Below are positions 10,001 to 20,049 of a DNA stretch of 60,000 bases, piece after piece. Position 1 is the stretch's first letter; the number at the start of each line of letters is the position of its first letter. The notes beneath the pieces are model-generated. The model ran no database searches. It was not told the DNA's origin and saw only the letters and a list, made by a program, of their open reading frames with translations. Made by a program: the position numbers and the translations under genes. Where the stretch lies: the NCBI RefSeq assembly GCF_008831285.2, contig NC_045138.2:33143934-33203933 (forward strand), read 5' to 3'. This DNA comes from Nymphaea colorata. Lineage: Eukaryota > Streptophyta > Magnoliopsida > Nymphaeales > Nymphaeaceae.

Positions 10001-11460
10001 AAGTCCCTGTCATTGGTGTAGATGAAAATCTAGATCGGGTTTTCGGTGAGAGGCCTCCACCTATTCTTGCAGTAGATTTACACGAACGGAGCTTATAGTC
10101 CCTAAGAATCTCAATGTTAAAGCTGCACATGGGTTGCTTTGCAACATAATTGATTTCTTAGGAAGACGCATGATCATGACTAGTCTTTTACATTCAATGC
10201 CTTGTCTACGTTAGCTAATCTTCTGTAACAGAGAGACGTTACCAGTAATGATAGGTAGCATGCGTTTGGTAGCTAAAAAGGTGGTCGATGTAGTACTGAT
10301 AAACGAATTCAAATATTTAAATACTTGCAGATATCCATGATTTAGTGGCCTTCAGAACAAGAATTCAAATGAACAATGCCCAATATAAATGAGGATTCAG
10401 CCACATTTCTCACCGTAACAATTGTCATTCGATTTGCATGAGCTATCTAGCAGATGAAACTTCAAGGAGGCTTCTTTTTCGTTTTTCAGTTTTGTTTTCC
10501 TGCAGATTGCGCCAAGAACCTTTCAAGGACAGACCGCTTTAATGGACTTTGGTGATTTTTATTATGTATTATCAGCAGACCATGACTTTTAGTATTAAAA
10601 TAGGTCACTAACTAGACTAGGTGTGCTGATATCTGGTGCAGCAGTTGGGTGTTGATATCAGCAGTTGGTGTGCTGATATCTGAGGCAGCAGTTTGGTCGT
10701 GCTATCAGTAAGGTCATTTCTTGAACATGTTTTTTAAAGGTCGGTAGTAGTTCCTTTTATTTTCAAACGTGTACCTGCTATTACCAATTATTTTTCAAAT
10801 TGATCTCTAAAATATCTCCAAGAAAGAGATAATACAGTTCCTTTTAACATCCTCTTTTTTAGGTAACATTCATTATTTTTGAATGAAGGCTTGATGTTTA
10901 AGCACGGGGCTTGAAGAACTGCACTCAAAAAGAAGAATGGTTCAGTGACACAGCCACATCTGTGCTAGTTCTTCCATGCATTAATAGTTCTGAAATAGTT
11001 AATGAGGGCTTGGAAAAAATACAATCTGAGTTTAGCCTTGGGATTGAAGAAAGTGGCTGGCGTGGTGAACAGAATAGGGCATAATTGGCAATCTGAATCA
11101 GGTACCTGATTTGCTTCTTTTAAGTAGCTATTTTTAGTTTGATATGTATGAGATATTTTTAGCTTTCAGTTTGATGATCATTGTTTTTGGTGCACTTGTC
11201 AAAAATTTTGATTATGGAATCTTTATATAGAGGGCCTGTGCAAGTCTACTGCAGCTTGCATAAGCAATCTGACTCACAGGTCTCTCTGCTCAAAGCTAGG
11301 CATTCCTATCTAAAATGCAATGTTGAAAATTTGCTATTAACTAAAATTGCTGCTAAATGGTTAATAGATCCTTCCTGTTATGGTGCAATCTCTAAGGTTT
11401 GTCTTCTTCCAAACAGCTCTATATATTCTGTGACTCTGGTATTAATACTAGTACTAATAC
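10000..11460 (+). pseudogene. unrecognised exon-like fragments, possible gene relic
   Basis: Several open segments on the plus strand sit next to splice-like signals. One follows a pyrimidine-rich TTTTTAATTCTAG at about 10000 and encodes ETEVPVIGVDENLDRVFGER and more up to a stop near 10097. A second follows TTTTCCTGCAG at about 10504. A third near 10916-11085 encodes QKEEWFSDTATSVLVLP and on to GWRGEQNRA before a stop. A fourth, 11181-11468, encodes SLYRGPVQVYCSLHKQSDSQ and on. I do not recognise the family. They could be remnants of one multi-exon gene in the same orientation, since their composition is more coding-like than the surroundings, but the stops and the lack of clean donors argue against a working gene. 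Confidence 0.3.
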
Positions 11461-11812
11461 TAGATTAGTGACACGCTGTTTCGTTACTGATACTTAGATT
11501 CAGTAACGCATATTGTCGTTACAAAATGTCAACAATTTGCAACAACCAATTTCCTCACTAAAGCCCAAGTTGCTCCCAAACCATACGTTTGCAAAGCAGA
11601 ATTTGCAACATATCCTTTTTTTTGTTATAGATAATTAATAATGAAACATGGTTATTGGTGATACTTGATCATTAGTAACAAAAGCTATTTTCGTTGCTAA
11701 CAGATTCAGCATTGCGACTTTTACTAACAGACGTTGTCATGCAGTGTTTCTGTTGATAAAAATATTTAGCAACAACAAATGTGAGCTACTAAAGGTTGAT
11801 TCTCTTGTAGTG
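11460..11812. mobile_element. right end of a CACTA-type (CMC/EnSpm) non-autonomous element
   Basis: The segment ends GATTCTCTTGTAGTG, the reverse complement of CACTACAAGAGAATC, which is the typical terminus of plant CACTA elements. The preceding 350 bp contain recurring GTTACTGATAC, GTTGCTAAC and GTTACAAAA motifs, as expected of subterminal repeats. No transposase is present, and I could not find a matching left end. Confidence 0.45.
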
Positions 11813-11821
11813 AATTCCAAC

Positions 11822-11841
11822 TAATATATATATATATATAT
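11822..11841. repeat. (TA)n microsatellite
   Basis: A short pure TA run directly after the CACTA-like terminus. Confidence 0.85.
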
Positions 11842-12076
11842 CAAATGAGGAGATGCTTTTATAAATGAGTTGTAAGCAAACTATCAAGTACACTTTTGAA
11901 AGATGGAATAAGTTATTCTTGCATTCATGTTTATCCTTTTCCACATGCTTTCAGCAATTTCCTGCAAAGGACATTTAATCCGCATTTGCAGTGTTAAAAT
12001 GGAAAACATATTTTATACAAAATTTAAATTGGAGAATATTAAAAAGGAGTACATCAAATTTGAATTTCCTCTGGAT

Positions 12077-15000
12077 TCACCATCCCTTTCCTATGAGCCA
12101 CAACCAATCAAGTGTAACTCCTGAGAAGATCCCGGCCAACAGGCAACAACATAACAAGTTCCCCAACGCGTTCTGCTCAGGTCCCTGCAATACAGAAAAT
12201 TCATTACTTGACCATAAATTCCTCTGCAACTCAATATGTCTGTAGCAGCAAGCCACCATTCAAGAAACTAGTGCCTTTGTTTGGCCTTGAAAATATGGAC
12301 ACAGTAGTCTAATCCTATAAGAATTTTTTCCCTATTGGAAACTTTTTCATTGAAAAGGAAGACCGCAAGCAAGTACCTATATATCAAATTTCACAAGTTG
12401 AAAAAAATGTTATGGAATTCAAGTGCATAAAATGATTATACAAAAAAGAGCTTTTTTCAAATTGATGATATCTTCAAAATGTGGCCTTCTTTGAAAGTCA
12501 GACCTGTCTTCAATAAAACAATGAGACCCCCAAAATAAATTTTAGTTGTTAAATTTGGTTTCATCGACTTGCTAGCCACCTAAAACTCATTAAGAACCCA
12601 AAAAGGTAGTGAAGAGGAAAGAAGCAAATGCAGAGAAATGGTACAAATTTTGCTTTTAAGATCACATCTACATGAATATGCACTTCTAATCAAATCACGT
12701 ACCTGGGAATGCAACAACTGTTGAAAAGTTAATACAGCTAGTAAGAGAAAAGAGAACAAACCTTGTAACCTTTAGGTGCTTCAGTAAGGATACAGACAGT
12801 TAGGTGACCATTAGTTAACCCCAAGATTGATGTCAGCATTATCATCCATCCTTGGTCTCCATACTTGGCCGTAAAGTAAAATGCAGGGATCAGCAGAAAC
12901 CGTGAGAGGCATGCTATTGTCAGGAAGTACCTAGAAGTTATCTTCACCATTTTGATCAAAGGAGTATATCTCCCAATCAGATCAGAAACATTGTAAGACG
13001 CAACTAGAACCAACCCGTACCTGAACAAATCAATTCAGAAAATCAGCATATGCACATCCAGTCACTCTCCATTTTCGCAAAACATTAGACTTTGAAAAAC
13101 CATTCTTCACTATAAAAAGTTGATTTAGAGTGATGCATCTCATTAATTTTATTATTATAAAGTGAAACTAGTAGGCAGACAGCTGTGCCATGAAATTTGA
13201 TAGATATTGATGATAGAAGGCAGCAAAGATTTATTTAAGAAATATGGAACCCACATATTTTGCGCATAGGTAGTGAGATCTAAGCTGCTAAATACTACAA
13301 ATGATGCTAAATGACCATATCAATTCAACATGAAGAGAGTGGAATAGACCCATACCAAGAACCTAGGCTATGTGACCCTGTATCTTCATACAGAAATCCT
13401 GGAAATATGGATAATGTCAACACATATATCAGATACAAATCAATGGCATAGTCTATATTCTGAATAAGGAGCTGCTTATTGCTGAAGCGTTGAAAGTCCT
13501 TTGGATTCTCGGAGTCCTGAAAAGGCATGACAAATTTTCGAGTGAGTAAACAGGGAAACGTGTTTTCTAAATAAAAATCATAAACTAACCGCTGCAGTAT
13601 CTTGCAGTACACCTCCTGCAGCAAGATCAGCTGACACAGTTTTTGATCCTTCAGAAGCTGCCTTTGAACGATAATACTTCACGATTTCTAGTTTAGGGAA
13701 GACAAATGCATAAAGCAGAACGCATGCCAGCTCAAATGTTGAACAAATAGAAAAAAAGAGTACTGCAAATGCAATAAACCAGCATTAGTGGGAGCATGAG
13801 ATTATATGTACTAAAAAAAATAACCAAAACATAATTAAAGTTGCACTTATTGTGGAATTATGCCAATATAGGCTGCCCAGATACTGAACTCAATCATCCT
13901 CAACTAGAAGTCTTAAGCAAATCTTCTAAAACAGGTACATTGCCCTTGTTGGTAATAGACTGGACAACAAACATTAGTATAATAGAAGTTCAATTGTTTT
14001 TCCCTCTTGTCCTACGTTCAAGCATCAGTCCGAGTAGAACCATTCTCACACAATAGAGCCAAATTTCAGCCATTAGATTTAATGTTAAAATGAAAGCTTT
14101 TGGGAATTCTAAAAGGTTATGTTGTTGATGCTAAAGGTAGGAAGTTGTCTTTGTGAACGATCATGATGCAAACGCATCTACAGTGGTCAAGTTATTTTCA
14201 ATATGATGATACTATTTCAAGTATAATAAGGTGATACATACAATTAATTTCAATAAAAAGCAGGCGTTTCCCAATTGTAGATTGTCCAGCAAACTGGTGT
14301 AGCATGGTACTGGAGGATCCAACACCAAGCTTTGCATCGGATAAAATAGAATTCAAGGCAAAGTATTTTATTGATTTGAAAGAATATCACTCACTTGCTC
14401 CTTTCCGAAGACCATTTTTAGAATTTTCAAAGGCTGCTTTTGTGATAAACCTCAGAGCAGATGTTAGAGCTCCAGAAGCAGCAAGACCGGCCATGAAAGA
14501 CTGCATTTTTCGTGGGGAACTAAAAGTCAGTAGTGCTATAAAAAATCTAGAACTTAATAAGAATGATAAGTCATACTGTCATACTAACTTGTTACCTGTA
14601 TAAATTCAGGACGCATCAAGGACAGGTCACCAAGCATTCCTCCCTGGACGTGAGCATCTGCTATCCCAAATGCTCCACTAATCGCACAAATGCCAACATA
14701 AGTACCGATTCCTCCCTTTCCTGACGTGGCTAGATCTAACTAAGAAAGCAAAGTTCATTGAATTATTATATTGCTATCAGGTTGTTTATATTAGTTTCAA
14801 ACCCTTCCTCACTCTTCCCCACTCTCCTCCTAGAAAATAAAATACGTAAGAGATTTTTACTCGGCCCCGTTCTCAAAGAAGTTTTGTGAAAAAAGATCTT
14901 ACCACTATAACTAGAAGAGAACTTATGAAGAATAGGGTGTAGCCACCCAAGTTGCGACGCCTGGTGTTCAGCCTAGCTTCATAATATGTGAGCAGAGCAA

Positions 15001-15396
15001 TAGTCCCCAAAGCAAATGGCTGGTATACCAATGTGAGAACCCTTGAAGGATGGTACCTCTGCATACCACAAAAGAATCTATTGGACATATACTCTTTCGA
15101 AGTTCACAAGGAACATTATGACTGATCCAAGTTATATAAAATAAAGCTAAAAGAACTCACAGGAAATAGGTAGCCGTAGTAATCCTCAATTGTGAGCATG
15201 CTGTTCCATGAGAGCAGAGACCCATTCCCAAGGATCCAGCACATAACAAGTGCTGCATATTTGCCCTGTAAGGTGCCAACAGTACCCTTTTTTCCTTAAG
15301 ACACAATGAGATTGAGCAAGGAGCAGAAATACAAACGCATTGAAGTGACAAGACCTTAGCAGGAATGGCAGCTGCATTTTCGTCCTTGGCAGTCAT
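12077..15396 (-). CDS. equilibrative nucleoside transporter (ENT, SLC29-type)
   Basis: Nine exons on the minus strand join in frame to 417 codons plus stop: 15396-15355, 15265-15161, 15058-14903, 14739-14596, 14500-14395, 13762-13590, 13516-13356, 13020-12762 and 12184-12077. Every intron has GT and AG ends. ENTs are multi-pass carriers, usually with 11 membrane helices, that move nucleosides across the plasma membrane or tonoplast; many plant members are proton-coupled. Family hallmarks are visible: CWILGNGSLLSWNSMLTIED in exon 2, SGAFGIADAHVQGGMLGDLS in exon 4, and the C-terminal signature GLTNGHLTVCILTEAPKGYK of exon 8 running into GPEQNALGNLL of exon 9. The length is typical of the plant ENT3/6/7-like group. 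The short N-terminus (MTAKDENAAAIPAK) and first exon fit that group. No defect was seen. The duplicated pseudogene lies at 20-22 kb. The subtype and substrate are not resolved. Confidence 0.93.
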
Positions 15397-17075
15397 GGCT
15401 GCTCTGTGATTCTACAGCTGCATGACAGCGAAGCAGGGGAGGCTAAGTAGTGTAAAAAACGAGGTCCTAGAAAAGTATGTGTCTCATTCTGTATATGATA
15501 ATATTAACTAGCGAAACAATTATTGACTAACCAAGAGAGAAAAATTTCCTTTCGTGTGAGTGACACGGCAGGCGACACGCCGAATACAGTATTTTGGACA
15601 AAAACTTCAGTAATGGCTATGGACTGCACACTGATAAAGTTTTTTGCAGATCAAATATTAAAAGTATTTGAAGATTAGCTCAAGTAACTCGTCCAATCAT
15701 ATTTTCTCCAAGATAGATTTCCTAGAGGCAAGCAACAGATTTTAAGAACCGATTGGCTCAAGTTAAAGAAAGTCAAGAGTACTCTATAGTCTATACCCTT
15801 GATATAAACTGATGGAGTCTGCGGGGAATGGCAACTGGCAGGTGTGTCAAATAAAAATTTTAAAAGATATCAAATTAATACCTTAATTCTCAGATGATGC
15901 GTGTTAGAAAGGTATCTCTACGAAAAACGAACCGCCAGGCTGCGTTCGGGGCAACAATGGCGCCCACCGCCCAGTCTCCTTCGTCGAGTTCTCGATGTCC
16001 CCAAAACCGGAAGATGGATGATTTGGTGACTTCTCCAAAGGGAAAAACTGAAAGTCAGGCAAAGCATTATTGCTGGATTTTTATTACAATCTTGTCGGGA
16101 ATGAGAATATTAGTCATTGGGATTCTAAATACTGCCACCAACTAACTTTTGCAGGTTTTCTAGCACGAATTGATGGCAGCCATCTGACATGTTCATGCAG
16201 ATCGCTTTGATCCACAGTAACTGGAACACAGGAAACAAAAACAATTGATTTGCCTTTGATGAAAAACGTCTTTCCTTTAATAATAGCATTATGAAAAACA
16301 AATTTCATGTTCGGATGACACCAAGATTAGGTTACGAACTTGTTAGATTGAAAGGAAGCACTCACTAGTTCAGTCAAGGATTCAAGAAAAGAAGAATTTG
16401 AGTCTCTGCCCAGAAACAAACATGAAGGAGAGAAACAAATAAGCACTCACTAGTTCAGTGATGGATTCAACCGGAACTGTAATTCATCCCAGCATCTCTA
16501 CTTCTTCTTCGTGTCCTTCTTCCTTCTTTCCCCTGCTGTTCTGCTGCTTCTGTTCTTCCTTTCCCTCCTCTTGTAGTGATGCAGAGTTTGGTTTGGTAGT
16601 CAAAGGAAGAGGCGGGACGCAAAGTATGAACAGGAGAGGAGGACCTTGACAAGTAATATAGAGATGTCGGTCTTCTATGTGGCCCACGACTTTGCTTTGT
16701 TAATTATGAGGGCTCGAAGAATCAATGGCGGTAAATTGTGGTTGAGTGCCGCTGCTTTTCTGTGGGGTACTTGGCCGCAGTAAAGGACGTCAAAGCCGCC
16801 TATCAACTAAAAGTTTGTGTCAAATGGATGTGGCTGAATATCAGCCGCCGCTCAGTCGACTGAATACTGCAGTGATCTCGACATTATCAAACACTAAAAT
16901 ATTTATTAATTTGACTTGATTGTAACATGTAACCGTGTGAAATGCCCACATCCAAGAAAATCACAAATCCATAATTTAAGGAGTTTTAGTTGATATTTGC
17001 CCCTACAATTTTGATCTGCATGTTTGATACGTCAATTTCAACCTTGAATCGCTCCATGAACGCTTATACAAGACA
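15397..17075 (-). promoter_or_regulatory. upstream region of the ENT gene, also present in the 20-23 kb copy
   Basis: This lies upstream of the ENT start codon. The parts at about 15930-16110 and 16440-17075 recur at 21730-21850 and 22247-22940 next to the ENT pseudogene, so the duplication took in the 5' region. The segment 16490-16580 is pyrimidine-rich on the plus strand. I see no convincing coding region and no certain TATA box. It probably contains the promoter and any 5' untranslated exon. Confidence 0.45.
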
Positions 17076-17656
17076 ATAAGGCATTTTAATGCTCATAGTC
17101 GTGAAAAGCTAATATTTGTTTTACCAAGAACCTGAAACATTATTTAAAGGCTACTTCTCACTTCTTACCACATTATGCCATGTGAAAATTAGTGCACCTA
17201 AGAAAAGAATGAAAATGTGGCCTGAATTTCTCGAGTTCTTCACTCGTCAAGCCTGACTTTACCTCTCTAAAGATGGGATCGCCTTTTTTTTTTTTGTATA
17301 TTTCCGCCTCACCTTTTCGTAAAGGGTCCATGAGTTTTGGCTTTTAGCGGAAAGCTCCGGTTCACGTTGACGAAGACAGATTCGGATTCGTCAAATTATT
17401 GCCTAAAGCAGGCAGCAAGAATATTTTCAATTTCCCTTTTCTGCTTTCATCTTTGGGGGATTATAACATGTCAAAAGAAAGTCGGCACAGGCCAGGGGCT
17501 AGCGGCTAGCCCACTTAATTAGGTGAACGGTCAAAAACCGTCCGCAATTTTGAATTATGTCCAGCGCGTTCCCCGCGCTTTTTTGTACTTGCGGTTTTAC
17601 CGACCAATGCGCAACTAAAGACTTTTAGTTTAATATCGTCAAACTATCGTCTGAAA
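17076..17656. other. no recognised gene
   Basis: Only short frames. The sequence is beyond the duplicated ENT block and before the first TIR element. Confidence 0.35.
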
Positions 17657-18180
17657 TTAGGGATGTCAATAATTTTTATTTAGATTCGACATCCCACCGA
17701 GCTATATAAAATAAGTGGAAAATTTGTTATCCGATTGAAAAATCTGGCCTAATGCAGATATACGAAATGACGTATGATCCTGTTCGAATCCGGAACGGTG
17801 GTAGTTTTCAATAAATATCATGTACCAAATATCTGTAATGTGGTTCAGATTTGTTTAAAATGTCGGATTCAAATCCAGATGTTAATCCAAAAGTCAAATT
17901 TGGGGCTTGGTGGTAGTTTTCAATAAACATCAGATTCCGAAACGGTGGTATTTTCAACAAATGTCATGTACCGAGTGTCTATATTGTGATTCAAATCCGG
18001 ATGTTAATATAAAAGCAAGATTTGGATCGGACTTGGATTATGAATCTGGATTTATAGTTTGGACATGGTACATAATTTTCTTTGTCCAGATTCAAATATG
18101 AATTTGAATCCGAATATATAGATATCAGAAAAAACAGATATGGTAAAATACACGTCCTATTGATCCATTCACATCCCTAA
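17657..18180. mobile_element. TIR element (MITE-like), copy 1
   Basis: The left end reads TTAGGGATGTCAAT, and the right end on the opposite strand reads TTAGGGATGTGAAT, a near-perfect terminal inverted repeat around 524 bp. The body has no coding capacity and is built of alternating motifs such as GATTCGGAT, TTTGAATC and CCAAAT. An adjacent AA/AAA could be a short target duplication but is uninformative in this AT-rich setting. Related copies are at 18607 and 25489. Confidence 0.65.
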
Positions 18181-18606
18181 AATCTATTTAAAGTATTGAA
18201 CATTTTAAAGTTCATTGAGAACTAACAAGCAAATGGGATTAGACACTATTAAACTTATATAAAATTCAAAGGAATTTCATAATAAAGAACATTTCATTTT
18301 TATGGCACGCCTTCAAAATATATATTCTCAACACACCATTTTTTTTTTCAGAGAGTGGAGTGCAATTAGACTTGGATCGGCCAATTTGATTTAAAATGAA
18401 GGCAGACTTTAATATTTTAAGATTTGTTATTTTATTTAATTTTTACATTTTTTCATTTATTTTTTTTAAATGATTTTTTAATATTTCCCACCAATTCACA
18501 GCTGATTTTATTTAGGAATTAACCACTTCACGAGCTCTGCAGGAAAAAAGATCGACAGGCTTAGGCGGGTCCTCAGAGAAATGTCGTGTACAGTTAATTG
18601 TCTAAA
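18181..18606. repeat. tandem partner of 19025-19460
   Basis: Motifs GATTAGACACTATTAA, TATGGCACGCCTTCAAAATA and GCTTGGATCGGCC-like strings recur in the same order in 19025-19460 with moderate divergence. With the preceding TIR element this forms a composite unit of about 0.9 kb that is duplicated in tandem. A related GATCAGACACTGCCAA segment appears near 23770. Confidence 0.6.
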
Positions 18607-19024
18607 ATTGGGGATGTCAATAGGCCTATATCTGATCGAACCTCATAAAATAATTTAGTCATAGAAAAAATTTGATATCTGATTAGAGTTCAGATCTGAT
18701 TCAGATATAAGAAATGACAATTGATTGGATTCATATTCAGATGTAGATCAAATATAGTTTTTAATAAATATCCTAACACCAGATGATTAAGACGTGGTTG
18801 GGATTCAGTTTAAAAGTCAGATTTGGATTTGGATTTAGATGTTAATCTAAAATTTGGGTTTGGATAGAATTCAGATTATGAATTTGGATTTCAGGTTCGG
18901 ATACGGTTTTAATTTTTTTGGTCTGAATTTGAATATAATTCAAATCGAAATACATAGATAACCGAAGGAATGGATATGATAAAATATATATCTAATTCGA
19001 ATTCGATCCATTAACATTCCTATC
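18607..19024. mobile_element. TIR element (MITE-like), copy 2
   Basis: This starts GGGGATGTCAATAGG and ends in CCATTAACATTCC, a degraded form of the same inverted termini as copy 1. The body has the same alternating TTTGGATT/GAATTCAGAT composition. It is about 100 bp shorter than copy 1. Confidence 0.55.
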
Positions 19025-19460
19025 TAAAATCTGAATAAGCCAATTGAATTAGACACTGTTAACTTATATAATATTAGAAAGCGTTTGATAATCAGAACGT
19101 TTTTATTCTTATAGCACGTTTCAAAAATAGTATATTCTAAAGACACCTTTGTGATTTTTAGAAAGCAGTGTAATTACGCTTGGATCGGCCGAGTTGATTC
19201 AAATCGAAGGCGGACGGATTTAATTCAATGGCAGATAAGGAGAGACACACGACATTTTCTAAATTTTTATATTTTAAGATTTTATTCATTTTAGTTAGTT
19301 TTTTATATTTTTTACATTTATTTTTTAAAAATGTTTTTAAATATTTTCCACCAAATTCACAGCTGATTGATTATTCGAGTAAGGTGAATCAGCCAACGCC
19401 TCACGATTCATCTGCTGCGTCGATTCTTACAGCATTGATTCGTAAATCTAACAATTAAAT
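19025..19460. repeat. second unit of the composite tandem repeat
   Basis: This matches 18181-18606 in order (AATTAGACACTGTTAA, TATAGCACGTTTCAAAAATA, ACGCTTGGATCGGCC). No coding sequence. The next 600 bp up to the ENT pseudogene block show nothing recognisable. Confidence 0.55.
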
Positions 19461-20049
19461 GACAAAATTGAATCATATTATGCTGTAAGTGGCTGCGAGC
19501 AAGAGGCTATCAGCCTAGGTTGGAATCTGACATAATGAGCATTTGAATAAGGCTTGGGCGGGTTATGCGTGCTAATGTGAACACTTAGATATCTCAATAT
19601 TTAAACTCTTAATATCCATCATCGATCTTCGCATGAAACTATACAATATCACCCTACCATCAAATTTACATCTAAAATGTCTTTCTATTAATGAGTAGCA
19701 ACAATCTTCTTGTTTAATAGGATCAAGGAGCAATACTGGAGATAGTGATCCATCGCCGGATCAGAGATAGGGGGTTCGAAGCAGATTGGAGCAGTTCTAG
19801 AAATGGGGAGGCAGGCTTTTATGCATCTACTTTCTAGCTAAGGACCATAATTAGCAAAGTTTTGTTTAGTGGCATCTAAAACCGATGAAGACTGTAATTA
19901 AGTTTCAACTTTTTTGCTTTTAATTAAGATAATATACCATGACCTTGCCAATACTTACACAAACAGAAAACAGTAAACAAGGAACGGATTGATCCCTATT
20001 CATGATTTCCTTAGAGAAGAATAATGAATTCTTAAGCAACTAAACAAAG

